Source: Nitzschia sp. DOCU1 (taxonomy: Eukaryota > Bacillariophyta > Bacillariophyceae > Bacillariales > Bacillariaceae). From it: 64,000 bases of DNA. The translations under genes were made by a program, and so were the position numbers. This document shows positions 34,986 through 46,900 of this stretch, piece by piece. Position 1 is the first letter of the stretch. Each line of letters begins with the position of its first letter. The notes beneath the pieces were generated by a model, which searched no databases, was not told where the DNA came from, and worked only from the letters and a program-made list of their open reading frames with translations. The stretch covers positions 1,674,001 to 1,738,000 of the forward strand of contig OX595986.1 of NCBI GenBank assembly GCA_951394045.1, read 5' to 3'.

Positions 34986-36928
34986 ATGTGTGGTATCTTT
35001 GCCATCTTCTCCTCCAGTCTCCCGGAGACAGATTTGCGTCGTGAGCTGATCACCTGCTCTTCGCGGCTTCGTCATCGCGGACCCGACTGGTCCGGATACA
35101 AGGTGATCGAGGCCGACATTTCGAACGATCGTCCCCTTCCTCATGGAATCGCCCACGAGCGTCTTGCCATTATGGACCCCGAATCAGGTTCTCAGCCCCT
35201 TGTATCTGCCGACGGACATATCATTGTGGCTGCCAATGGTGAAATCTACAACTACAAGGAACTCTATGCTTCCCTCAAGAAGCCCTACAGTCCAAAGACT
35301 GGATCTGATTGTGAAGTTATCTTGCCGTTGTATGATGAGCACGGTCCCACAGAAGCCATGGTCAACAACTTTCGCGGAATGTTCAGCTTTATCCTTTACG
35401 ACAGGAACAAGGACTTGTATTTCATCGCTCGCGACCACATGGGAATCACCCCTCTGTACATTGGGTGGGGAAATGATGGATCTGTGTGGGTGGCGTCGGA
35501 AATGAAGAGTCTTATCGGTGAATGCGCCAAGTTCCAGAACTTTCCTCCAGGACACATCTACTGCAACAAAGGCGAGAAAGCGGGAGAATTCCAACGCTGG
35601 TACAAACCCAACTGGGCACCTGAAATGTTGCCAGGTGGTCCGTTGCCCACCGACCATTACCAAGGCGTACGTTCTTTGCATTTCGGAAGATTGTCATGTT
35701 TTGTGTCCAAGATACTCACCAAGTTATTTTTTCGCCGTAGGATCTTTTGCGTCATGCCTTTGAACGTGCTGTCACTCGTCGTATGATGTCCGATGTGCCA
35801 TGGGGTGTTTTGTTGTCGGGTGGTTTGGATTCTTCTTTGGTGGCTGCCGTTTGTGCTCGCAACATCAGTCGTCGATCCACGTCTTTCCCGAAACTTCACT
35901 CTTTTACGATTGGCTTGGATAATTCTCCTGATCTTCAAGCTGCCAAAAAGGTCGCTGACAAGTTAGGCACCATTCACCACGCATACACCTACACGCTGCA
36001 AGAGGGGGCGGATGCCATCCGTGACGTTATTCGTGCCATTGAGACTTACGATGTGACCACAATTCGAGCTTCGACGCCCATGTACCTCATGGCCAGGAAA
36101 ATCAAAGCCATGGGAATTAAAATGGTTATTAGCGGAGAAGGTGCCGACGAAGTCTTTGGTGGATACCTGTACTTCCATAAGGCCCCCAATGCCCGAGAAT
36201 TCTTTGATGAAACTGTGGACAAGTTGAGCCGTCTTTACATGTACGATTGCTTGCGTTGCAACAAGGCCATGAGCGCCTGGGGAGTGGAGCCCCGTGTTCC
36301 CTTTTTGGATGCTGACTTTTTGCAAGTGGCCATGAACTTGGATCCCAACGAAAAGATGATTAAGAAGGGCCCTGGTTTCTCCAAGGAAGATACCAAGATT
36401 GAAAAGTGGGCCGTGCGAAAGGCTTTTGATACTCCCGAAGACCCATACCTTCCCGACGAAATTTTGTGGCGTCAAAAGGAACAATTCAGTGATGGTACGT
36501 GTCCCACTTTAATTTTGGAGATGCGTCCTGGACCATATGCTTATGCAAAATATTTTTAATTTCGCTTAGGTGTTGGATATGGATGGGTCGACCATCTCAA
36601 GGAAATTGCTGACAATGAGATTTCGGATCAAATGTTTGCCAGCGCCGCCAACCGTTTCCCCCACAACACCCCGACTACGAAGGAGGGATACCGTTACCGA
36701 ATGATTTTTGAAGAGTTCTTCCCTGGTGAAGCTGCTGAAAAGACCGTCCCTGGTGGAAAGTCGATTGCCTGCTCGACGGAGCGTGCCATGGCCTGGGATG
36801 CCTCGTTTAGCCTTCGTGCGGATCCTAGCGGTCGAGCTGCCGGCGTTCATGATTCTGCGTACCATGAACATTTTGTGGCCGACACTTTGATTGGTGATGA
36901 GCCTTCGGCCAAGAAACGAAAGGCTTAG
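34986..36928 (+). CDS. ASNS: Asparagine synthetase (glutamine-hydrolysing)
   Basis: Exons 34986-35666, 35741-36494 and 36570-36928 (GTACGT-type donors, TAG acceptors) give 597 aa. The protein starts MCGIFAIF, so Cys2 is the N-terminal glutaminase nucleophile once Met is removed. The class II amidotransferase domain continues with [19 protein letters not shown] and NGEIYNY. The synthetase domain has the PP-loop SGGLDSS near residue 252 and [11 protein letters not shown]. It makes asparagine from aspartate, glutamine and ATP. Length and motifs match AsnB-type enzymes. No targeting presequence is possible with Cys2 at the start, so it should be cytosolic. The C-terminus ends in a basic AKKRKA tail. 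Confidence 0.96.
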
Positions 36929-37231
36929 AGATTGTAATATCGAAATGTTAACGTCTGCATGCTACATTATTATAAACATGGCGATGTTCTACAATGTAGA
37001 GACTAGAGGGGCCAAGCAAGTACTAGAAAGTTCCTTACCTTTTGGTTGTATGGGCCATAGAGTAGTGTATGTCGAAGCACCAAGGCCTTTCGGTTTTTGC
37101 TGCCTACCCAGTTTCAGTCGGCGCAAGTGCGTGGGAGTCCAAAGGGATTGCATGGAACCAGACTTTCATCGTTCATTCCACTTTTGACCCTAATCAGTTA
37201 TCCTGTGCTGATCATCTTCACAACATGTTCG
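36929..37231. other. Intergenic region between convergent genes
   Basis: A 303-bp stretch between the 3' ends of asparagine synthetase and the Cys-rich protein gene; presumably untranslated regions. Nothing else is seen. Confidence 0.4.
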
Positions 37232-37678
37232 TCAGGTTATTTTGATCGTCCCATCCTTCTCCAGTCCATTCCGAGCAAAATAGGATGCTACTACTCGATT
37301 CTTGCACGTTTGCAGACTTTCTTGAACCCCCTTGCACTCCTTTTGGCAAACCGAGCGGTCCATGCCCTGACACCATTCTGCTTCACACAAGGTCCAAGCC
37401 TTGAGTTCCATGGGGCATCCTCCCAAATTAATATACCGATAGGCTTTGCTGACGACTTGACGGCATTTAGTGGCGGCGGATTGTAAGGATTGACAATTGC
37501 CGGCACATTTATCGGCCGCGGCCATGGCCGCTTGACAATGTTGCCGAAAGGGTGGAGACAAGACTCGCATGGCAGGATTGCCCAGGGTCATGCTGGGAGC
37601 GGTCCATAACGTCACGAGACAAACGATGTACCCCGCCATGACAATGGTAGCTTTGATGCGATCCGATAAAAGAGGCAT
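37232..37678 (-). CDS. Cys-rich small protein with N-terminal signal anchor
   Basis: A 148-aa frame from an ATG at 37678. A hydrophobic segment at about residues 11-30 (ATIVMAGYIVCLVTLWTA) is followed by a helical region with about ten Cys spaced as paired motifs: CQAAMAAADKCAGNC, CRQVV, GCPMEL, LCEAEWC, CQKEC and LQTC. Such paired Cys in helices resemble CHCH-type hairpins stabilised by disulfides, so an oxidising compartment (secretory lumen or mitochondrial intermembrane space) is plausible. I do not recognise a specific family. It is the last host gene before the transposon block. Confidence 0.6.
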   Translation of the reverse strand: MPLLSDRIKATIVMAGYIVCLVTLWTAPSMTLGNPAMRVLSPPFRQHCQAAMAAADKCAGNCQSLQSAATKCRQVVSKAYRYINLGGCPMELKAWTLCEAEWCQGMDRSVCQKECKGVQESLQTCKNRVVASYFARNGLEKDGTIKIT

Positions 37679-37948
37679 TATTGTAAATGAAATAGACTAC
37701 TGGGGTGCGATGATGGCATTGCCAACAACACCCAGAATGGCATTCATTCGAAGGATGAGGAGGATGTTGGAACAAGGGGCGCAAACTTGATTGGGTGTGG
37801 TTACACATGCGCGTGGGAGCCTGACGTTTCGGGTGGGGGAGTAGGCGGGGACGTACCGTTGGTATGATTGGGGTTGGGCACCCTCGACGCCGCAGTGGGT
37901 GCTTAGCCTGGGCGAAAGAAAACGTAGCGTGGATAAGGCGTGGGGTCC

Positions 37949-38054
37949 TGCATTCGTTGTGGCTCTGCCATGTGGAGGAGTCGAGGTAGTCGTGTAATGA
38001 CGGTTGTTGGACGTGGAAAAGACGGTTGTGCTGCATACGTTGTGGCTCTGCCAT
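37949..38054. repeat. Pair of 23-bp direct repeats just outside the transposon
   Basis: Bases 37949-37971 and 38032-38054 share 22 of 23 positions (core CGTTGTGGCTCTGCCAT), 83 bp apart. They lie immediately left of the proposed left end of the rolling-circle element at about 38071. They may be host tandem repeats or part of the element's terminus. Confidence 0.7.
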
Positions 38055-38141
38055 AATGCACGTCGACAACGTTAATGGAAGACTCCATTTACATAATGTT
38101 TATATTTGCTAGATTTAAAGAAACAACATATAAAGAGTGCC

Positions 38142-38158
38142 ACAACGCCCAGCGTTGT
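38142..38158. other. Short perfect hairpin at the left side of the transposon
   Basis: ACAACGC and GCGTTGT form a 7-bp stem with a 3-nt loop, ending at the stop codon of the large minus-strand gene. It may act in transcript 3' end formation or in transposon end recognition. Confidence 0.5.
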
Positions 38159-41100
38159 TAGTCTGATGCCGCCGGTTCCTTCCTGGTTGATTTGCCACTG
38201 TTGCGTGGTGATTTACGTTGGGGAGACCCACCGCCGTCTTGAGGCGTCTGTTGCACTGGCTTCTTCTTGTTTTTGGTGGTGGAGGCTGCGTTTGTCGTAT
38301 GTTTCCCTGCTCCTTTCTTGTGCCTCGCCGGAGCCTTGTCATTGTCCTCCGTTACCGATCCCTTCTCCTTGGTTTTGTTGGAAGACGTCGCGTCGGCGAC
38401 TTGTTTCGGAGAGGCTTTGTTCCCGGCCTGATTCGCTACCTTTCTTTTCTTTGCTGGCGGCTCGTTCGTAGCAGCAGAACTGTCCTCCGTTACCGATCCC
38501 TTCTCCTTGGTTTTGTTGGAAGACGTCGCGTCGGTGACTTGTTTCGGAGATGCTTTGTTCCCGGCCTGATTTGCTACCTTTCTTTTCTTTGCTGGCGGCT
38601 CGTTCGTAGCAGCAGAACTGGCGGTGGACTTTGCATTGTCGTCGAGGAGGGGGTGGTACAGCCTCCCTTCCTTGATGACAACCTCGGTAGCCTTTGCATT
38701 CTTTTCAGACAAGGCGGTAAGGGCGTGGTTGAAAACAGGAACGAAATGTTGCAACTGCGGTCCAAGTATCTTCGTCGCACCGCTGTCCTCACTTTGCAAC
38801 AATTGATTCACGGCAGAAAGGAGGCTTACGAAGACACCTGTGTTGATGCCTCCCGTCGATGCCAAATCGGTCGCAGACGATTCGCCCTTACTGTTTTGTG
38901 CCCTGGTGAGTTTCTCTTCGAAAACGACGATCACCTTCTCGTCGGGGTCTGTCGAAAGCTTATTCTCAATGAAAGCGGAAAGGGACAATCTCCTGTCATT
39001 GAATGCCAAGAGCTGATCGACGAGACTCATGAATCCGTCCATTCCTTTTTTGTTTGACAACCACGGCTTTCCCGTTTTTGGCTCCAACAAACGGAGGAGT
39101 TCGTCACCGAGATATTTCGGACTGTCGTCATCGTCGTTGTCACTCCCGGCACCGTCTGCTTCCTCCTCTGCAACTCTCCCAGTCTTGCCTGAATCAAGGA
39201 GCTCGTACGTTTCCCGCCCATACGCACAATCCTCATCAAACTTTCGAAGATAAAGGGCATAGAGGACACACAACGCGGATATATACCGGGCGGGGTAAGG
39301 ACCGTCTTCTGGACGCTTGATACCGTCAAGTTGTGCAACCAAAAACTACCGGATTGGTCGATAAGAAAGGACGGACAACGACATTGTAAGAAAGCAGCAA
39401 TCTTAATGGCATCTCCCATTAATAGCTCCTTACCTTCAGATCATAGTTCTCTTTTCGTTCTTGTACCATGATCCTCTTCTTAAGGTCTGCAGCCGTGGCT
39501 TCTTCTTCGCCTTTATGCAAAAAGGCATATTTATCGTAGTCAATCTTAGACAACTCAGCAATGAAGATCATCAGGAAACGAGCTTTGAAGTAATTGACGA
39601 GTTTGTGGCGTGGTTTCGCAGTCTGAATGCCTTTGTCTCTGATCTCGAAGTAATGCCTGACGATGTTGTCGATCGGCGTTATGACACTGTCATTCAACCA
39701 TTGAACACTCAGTAAATGCTGGACTTTCGGTTTCCCGAGAAAGTCGTGGAGCACCGAGAAACACTTCGTCGAAACGAGACTCGTCTTGACCAACCAAACT
39801 GCAACCCAGAGTTCCCGAAAAGACTGGTTGTGTTGTTTCTTGGTCGTTTCCATGCCCATGGTGTAGTAGGCCTTGGATCCGATATTCTCGATTTTCACAG
39901 CCATGGGGGCCGTCAACACCTTCTTGGCAAAGAGGCGATTACACCTAGCCAGGTCCGGAACAAATTGTTCTTCGGCTTCATTCTTCATCTTGTTGATCTT
40001 ATTCTCGTCCTTGACTTTACCCGACACCCCAACCCATGTGTACAGCCCGGTGATCAAGATTCCCAACATTTTTGACAGGTACATTCCAAACACTGTATTG
40101 TCCTTGTGCCCAAAGAAACACTCTTGACCTAGCAGCCAATAATCGCGATCATTGTTCAACCCTGAATAGCCATAAAGGGGGTCGTCCGCGATTTTTTCCA
40201 TGGTGTTTCGCAGTAGCTGCCTGAAGTCGTCGTGATAAGTGAGTGTACGAAACGTTTGCGTGTCGTAACTGTAGGTGTTACACTTTTCGATGTCATTCTG
40301 GACAATCGCACGATCTATTTTCGTGAGTGTGTATCTTCCCTGCCTCGTTTTGTCGTCGTAAGTGTATACAAGTCTCAAGGTCATGTCATCGACCAATGTC
40401 CCCGCTGACGGAAAGTCGATGGCCCTTCCATCTTCTACTCGCAGAGGAACGGGGTCTCTGCTTCCAAACCCTAGCATCGCGCGATTCAACAGGTAGGTTC
40501 TGTGGGTACCTTCTAACTGTGCCAAACGAAATGGCGTGATCATACGAAAGAACGCCGCGAAATGTCGAAAGGCTTGAACCGTGGTAGTGTCACCTTCACT
40601 CGTCTTTTCCTTGTAGCGGTAGTGGAACCCCATCTTCCCCAAAACGGCGTTTAAGTGACTGACGGTTGTCATGTCTTCTGCTCCAAAACGGTTCATCAGA
40701 AGCGGGAGATCAACGACATCGTCATAGGCTTTGATGCTTTGGTCGATTGGATGATAATGATACCCGAAGAATCCTGCAAGACCCCAGTAAACATCAAGGT
40801 CTGGCTTTTTAACCGTGACATTGGGTACATTGATACCAAAGTGAAACTTCGGATCCCCAGCACTATTCCAGGAAAATGTGACGGTGGAGCGCAAAGATAG
40901 CACTGCTTCCTTGAGTACTTTCGAAGCCGGGGCAAGGCAATACGGCATACTGACGACGACACCGTTTTGCAGGTACTGGTGGTTCGCCTCGGACGAACCC
41001 GTCAACAAATTCTCAACTCCGTCCTCTTCGAAAACTGTTTGGTCCGGACGCCGATGGTTGAAGGGTGGGGCTATGATCTCCCCACAGCCCAGGGGGTCCT

Positions 41101-41671
41101 GGTCCTGCAATAACCAAAAACAAAATGGCGAGAGTACAACGTGATGTTGTTCTCGGAAATTAAGAACCTCTTTTATTTTGAGGTCCTTAGCGTATTGGCG
41201 GTAGTCCGCTTGAGCCCCCGTCCAATCAAATATCTCGCGCATCTTTTTTGCATGCTTAAGATACAGTTGCATGTTGTTGTGCAAAAGCTTATGGAAGTCA
41301 TCTAGTGGAGATCAGGGTTAGGATTAAGTGTTGTCAAGAAGGAAGAGTGTAATTGTGTATGTCTTACCTCCAAGATACATTTCAACAGTATTAGTTTTGC
41401 CATATTCGACTTGTAGTTTACGTTGTTTCAAATACGATTTGATGGCGGTATGTGCGGTCCGATGCATATCTTCAACAGTATTACGTAATTGTTCTCTATC
41501 CTTTCTCTGGTCCTTTCCGTTGTTCTTCGGACTCGATTCCGCCACAAGTCCAGGGGCTGGCGACGCAGGAAGGGACGAGAACGCGGTAACGTCTGTGTCG
41601 AGAAGCGTGGCTTCGAACTCATCGGAGAAGAGGTGAGCTAAGAAGTCGAAGGTTATCTTGTCTTCCGCCAT
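38158..41671 (-). CDS. Transposon-borne 1,119-aa nuclear protein of unknown function
   Basis: Exons 41368-41671, 39434-41301 and 38158-39345 join in phases 1 and 0 (GTAAGA and GTAAGG donors, TAG acceptors). The start is the ATG at 41671 (MAEDKITF); the frame upstream is open only through a GTG. I recognise no domain. The central 620 aa look like a compact mixed alpha/beta fold rich in aromatic residues. The C-terminal 150 aa are basic and disordered, with two PPAKKRKV sequences matching a classical SV40-type nuclear localisation signal inside a 46-aa tandem repeat. Nuclear action with the transposase is an inference from position and these signals. It is head-to-head with the 439-aa gene. Confidence 0.7.
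38341..38616. repeat. 138-bp tandem duplication encoding NLS-containing repeats
   Basis: Two nearly identical 138-bp units in exon 3 of the large minus-strand transposon gene encode 46-aa repeats, each with PPAKKRKV and an NKTKEKGSVTED end. Only a few base differences separate them, so the duplication is recent. Confidence 0.85.
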
Positions 41672-42454
41672 GGTCGCCACGGTTTAGGACAAGTTGGCGA
41701 TGTTTGTCGTAGATCGAAAACAATGAGGATGCCAGAAAACGACACTATCTGCCGCTGTCGATGCAAAACGGAAGGTGATGGGAAATCTGCTCGAGACCAC
41801 GTAAAATGGGCGAGTAGGTCGAGCAGGGGAGGCCACGTCGATTTTTTTAATTAGAAATTGCCGCTGATGGAGCACGCCGGCCTCATTGGGGCACATGGTC
41901 AAATATTTCACGACTCAACGAAAAATTAAAACGACTAGTAGTTTTTGGACCCAGCCATTTTGTCGAAGCGAAATTTATGTACTTAGATGGATTGTCTAGG
42001 AAATTTCGCAAGATAAGGAATTTTATTTAGACAACAGGCAAAGCACTATTTTCTTCCGGACGATATTTTAGAACACCTACAGATCACACATACACCAACC
42101 TTTATTCCATATCCGAACGGACAGAAAACACATATCAGGAACGGGTTTCCTGTTGTTAATGGCCGGCTCCATTATCGTCGGGGGAAATATTTCGGTCCGA
42201 TAACAACATTTGAAGCCACATGTATTCTCCCCTATTCCCATGAGTTTCTGTCGCTGTTGGAACAATGTTCCTTGCAAACCAATATGGCTGATATTCTTGA
42301 ACGACGACAAAGATGTCGCTGTTCCGACTTCGTTTGTGGCCTGTTGGAGATTATATCGGCGGTGAAAATTGAAAATTTCAGTAAGCTTTTTGTGTCTAAT
42401 TTCGGAGGGACAATCCGACTTGTGTTGATTGTCTCATAAAAATAGTTTCACATC
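41672..42454. promoter_or_regulatory. Divergent promoter region inside the transposon
   Basis: A 783-bp non-coding stretch between the start codons of the 1,119-aa gene (minus) and the 439-aa gene (plus), AT-rich toward the plus-strand gene. I see no family repeat here apart from a TTAATGG word at about 42157. Confidence 0.45.
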
Positions 42455-43774
42455 ATGAACACTCGCAACAAGAGCACTCGTCACCCGTCCGAGGGTAAGG
42501 GTGGCTTGAAGAATAGTCGATCTGCAAGTCAAAAAGAAGGTAAGCAGTCCATGGCTAACGAAGATAAAGTAGACACCTTTGTGGCATGCGAAGACGGGAC
42601 GTCTTTCCTAACAGAAGAGCCTGTGGAGGTACAGGCAACTACAACCCATCATAGCTCCCCACCCTTCACTTGCATCAGAGTGAATGGGAAGATTACAGTT
42701 GTAAGTGATATATCTACACTACCATCACTTCTTGTCGAAGCAATGGGACAAGACGGCACAAACAAGGTTGAGGTGCTCAAACTTAACAGCGCCGAGTCAC
42801 TCATGAAGGCAATGGAAAGTTCCAACGTAGAAGAGAAAGAAAGCACACTCCTGGAAGACCATACGGTTGCGAGAGCGAACGGAAGTCCTCCCCTGGTCAC
42901 TCCTACGAAGCCCAGTAACGCAGAAACCGTTTCCAAAGGGAACGACCTGCCGGTACTCAAGCGCGCCGCAGCCCCTCATAACCCTTACGCAGCATCAGCA
43001 AAGCGAGCTCCGGGGAACGGCGGCAGAGAGGGGACATTCGAAACTGGGTCATTCGCCAAGAAAATGAGAGAAAACAGAAAGACATCTGGAATGGAAGCCA
43101 TGATTCATATCACAAAGGACGTCCCTGCGCTGTTCCCCGTTAAGATCGGGGTGCTCGACTTTGTAAACCCAGTCCAAAATTTCACCCATTGGCTGCATCG
43201 CGCTCCAAAATGGATTGCTGTTTTGAATATTTTCAAAGAGTCTGGCGAAAAAGGAATGGAGAAGATCAACCTGTTCTTGTCATATCTCGCCTCGGTACAA
43301 CTCCGAGACCCCGCAGGCGAGGACAAAGGCCACACTATGGTGACAAAGGGCAAAAACGGGCAACTCTCCTTGACGAGTGATGTATTCCTGTTTTGTTACC
43401 CTATGAATACCCGGACGGATGAACTCGTATCTTACGTACGAGAATCTTTTGGCCCGATCTTCAAAGACGAAGAAATACAGGGTATGTACTTTGAGGAATA
43501 CATGTCAACGAGCTCGAACGCGAATGCCGAGAAGATGCTCCAGGTCCCGGGTCCCGACAATGGAGACCAGATCGGGAAGTATTGGTCTCAACTACAAGGG
43601 TCTCTAGGTGAAAACTGCTCGATCATCACACACGAGTCACTTGACGATTTCCTCACCTCAGAGGGGATCGCGGACGCACTGAACACGTTCGCCGGAACCG
43701 ATCTGACCGAAGCATGTGTGAAAGCCAAGACGATCCCCGAAGGTCTGAAAATGTTTGTCTACGGTCGCGAATGA
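42455..43774 (+). CDS. Transposon-borne 439-aa protein of unknown function
   Basis: Single exon from an ATG at 42455. The first 190 residues are hydrophilic and probably disordered (basic start MNTRNKSTRH, Ser/Thr/Glu-rich middle). The C-terminal 240 residues look folded, beginning near DVPALFPVKIGVLDFVNP and containing FTHWLHRAPKWIAVLNIF and DVFLFCYPMNTRTDELV. I recognise no family. The stop lies only 138 bp before the RepHel start codon on the same strand, so the two genes may share transcription or be co-regulated. Its position next to the transposase suggests an accessory role, for example in DNA binding, but nothing in the sequence proves this. Confidence 0.65.
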   Translation: MNTRNKSTRHPSEGKGGLKNSRSASQKEGKQSMANEDKVDTFVACEDGTSFLTEEPVEVQATTTHHSSPPFTCIRVNGKITVVSDISTLPSLLVEAMGQDGTNKVEVLKLNSAESLMKAMESSNVEEKESTLLEDHTVARANGSPPLVTPTKPSNAETVSKGNDLPVLKRAAAPHNPYAASAKRAPGNGGREGTFETGSFAKKMRENRKTSGMEAMIHITKDVPALFPVKIGVLDFVNPVQNFTHWLHRAPKWIAVLNIFKESGEKGMEKINLFLSYLASVQLRDPAGEDKGHTMVTKGKNGQLSLTSDVFLFCYPMNTRTDELVSYVRESFGPIFKDEEIQGMYFEEYMSTSSNANAEKMLQVPGPDNGDQIGKYWSQLQGSLGENCSIITHESLDDFLTSEGIADALNTFAGTDLTEACVKAKTIPEGLKMFVYGRE

Positions 43775-43912
43775 GTCCAGATGGAATTCCTTGTGTGTCG
43801 TATGGTCGTAACTTTGTGATGTATTACACGGGATACACGGTACATGTAACTGTTAACTAATGATCGTTCATTTCATCGTCATATAGGTAAACGAAAAGCG
43901 CGAAACGCCATA

Positions 43913-46900
43913 ATGACGAAGGCAAAGAAGATAAAAACGGCGAAAAAGAACACCGAGAAGGGAACACAAACATCCATCGTGTAAGTGAAAAGACCGACGT
44001 TTTAATGGCTCAGCCCATTAACACGGTGCGGTTTGTGTCATTTATTGGAGAATGCCATTAACACTTAATCTTTGAACGCGCACAGTACCCCGAGAAAACA
44101 CCACGACGACAGGAACACACCCGTCATCTGTCGAGATGGCGTCGACCTTTACATGAACCACCCCCGTGCACACGATGCAAATCTTCGGTTCGAGCAATTG
44201 AACGCCTCGGTTGTCCATGTCCGTTGCCCTTGTTGCCGTATTGTGTCTACTAAGTTGAAACTTATCAACAAAAGGGGTGTGTGCAAACGATGCTCAGATA
44301 AGAAGGCTCGAAATGCCACATACATTCCACCTTGGCTTCCTACATGGCAAGACGAAGACAAGAAGACACATTATACGGTCCCGCAATGCCTAAAGGTTCT
44401 CCGCGAGGGCGAAAAGTTGCTCATTCAGCGTGTCTCCACATACGTTCCATTGCGGTTCATGAAAGGGGGTTCCCATGCAAGCAAAGGCCATGTGTGTTGT
44501 TTCCCGAAACAATTACAAGACTTTGTGACGGAGCTTCCGCGGAAAAAGGTCGAAGCCGTTAAGGTCATAAGGCGGTTTGTCGGCCCTGACAAAGAGATCG
44601 ACGAACGGACCTTTGCTATAAGAAAGACGGTCGTCCTGGATGCACTGCGATGGCTGAAGAGGTACCACCGACATTACAAAGACATCATTATCCAGGAAGC
44701 AAATCTTAGCTGGATGAATGGCGAAACAGAAGCCGAGCTTGACGTCGTGGTTGTCCAGAAGCAAAGTCCCTGTGACAGGAAAAGAGAGCAGGAGGCTACC
44801 GTCAATTTACGTGTACGACCAGAACCGGACGACAACGAATATCCGGCGTATGGTGTCGTCCGCTTCGACAGCGACAATCTTTTACCGAAAGCCAGGGATC
44901 AAGCAACCGTTGCCATGGTGAGAGACATGGAACAACGTGCATTGGATGCCACGTCGCGACTTAACATTGATAACAATGAACGCAATTCTCCTGTGCCAAA
45001 CGCAATGGAGTTCCCCGAGGTTGGAACTGAAGCCATCTCCGAATATGACGACGACTACAGGATTTTCTGTTGTGCGTTTCCCTGGCTATTCCCCGGCGGT
45101 GTCGGTGATTGGGGAGATATCCCTGAAACGGAAGACATGACCGTCGAAGAATGGGCTAAATATTTGCTTATGTACGAAGACGGGAGATTCGCACGTGACA
45201 AAATCTGGTGCTTTTATGCTCTCAACTATGTGCAACGCAAGAAGAACATGGAACAAGGCTCTTTCTTTGTGAGGACGTTTGCCGGAAGTGGTAGTCCAAA
45301 AACCATCGAAGACCTGCATAAGTTGATTGACGATGGCGACACTTCATGGATCGAAAAGATATCGTATTTTGGCAATATCGTTCGGGGTAGTGCCCCGTTT
45401 TGGCGTCAAAGACGAGAAGAAATCCAGTCTTGGATTTTGTACCACGTGTTAAATGGTAATGGCGCCCCTACCGTATTCGTTACACTGAGTTGCGCGGAGC
45501 ATTACTGGCCGGACGTTAAGCGTCTACTCCGGGAACGAAAAGGCTACGAGAAGGCCCATGACGGGTTAGCTACGGGAATCACAAAAGACGACGAAGATGA
45601 GGATGTCTCTGTGCACGAATATACGATTGTCATACAGGAATACTTTCAGATGAGGGTAAAACACTGGTTCGATACGGTGGGGAAAGACGTATTTAATGTG
45701 AAGCATTACTGGCTTCGATTCGAATTCGCGCCGGGAAGAGGTCAGATCCATGCTCACTGTCTCTTGATAACGGACAACCTGGGTGTCCAACAAAGGGCTT
45801 ATGACGCAATGAAGACGGTACTAGAAAATGACATTCAGGACGACATGGAGCTTGCGCGCGCCAAGGTATATCAGGAATGGACGGAAAACGACCTGTGTAT
45901 GACGGCATCTTTACCCAATGACTTCGAGAGGCCAGTGTCCTTACAAGGCAAACATCACCCGGCATCCAGGGTGCTATCTGAGGTGAAGGACATGAAACAA
46001 GATGCAGTTGACCTCATGTTGACGGTGCAAAACCATGTCTGCACGGACTATTGCATGCGCAAGAGAACAGTGTTGTAAGTGACGGCCTCGCTAGTAGATG
46101 ACTGCTGAATGTCGATAGTAACAACCCTCTAACACGTCGCAAAGCCGAAAGGACGAAACCAAGAAAAGCCGACAGCGCAGAGTATGCAGGAATGGATGCG
46201 GTGTCGAGAAGACCGCAGGCGCTTGCGACACCCCCGGTTTTCCCAAGAACCATCACGCCTGTATAAGCACTGCGGCGCACACAGGGTACAAGCGGTTCGA
46301 ATTGCCTCGACGTATTGCAAAGGAACGAATCAACACGAACCCGACCTCGATGGCTTTGATTCACGGATGGAGAGCTAACTGCGACGTCAAGATTCTACTG
46401 TTCGAAAGCGACCCGAAAAACCCTGACTCCGAAGATATCACCAAAGTGACCAATTATATTGTGTCATATGCTTCAAAAGGGGTGGAAACATTACAACACG
46501 AGCGTCAGCAACTACGGATGTTAATCCTTGCAACTGACGAAAAGACAGGTTGTGAACGTGACGTGGTTGCGTTGGCAAGAAGAATATTGAACAGATACGT
46601 CGGCGAAAGAGTCGTTTCGAAGCAGGAGTGTATGGTTCAGCTTCTCGGGCTTGACTTGTGGGTATGCAGCGAATCATTCCACAGAATTAGCCTGTCGGGC
46701 TACACAAAGATCGACAGTAGGGGGACAACAGGAATGAATCGAACGCTTCGTGACTACGCCTACAGGAAAAATGTACGTACAATTGTTAACGGGCGGTTCC
46801 TGACGTGCAACACAACGAATCTAACTTGTTAATGGACCACACCAAAAACATCACTACCAGCATCTTGGCATGTCTTTGATGACTTGGTTTCTTGCCGTGA

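Noticed and set aside
46129..46364. Stop codons between RepHel frames read as pseudogene damage
   Set aside because: Assigning introns at 46075-46144 and 46773-46860 removes every stop in phase and restores conserved Rep motifs, so the gene appears intact.
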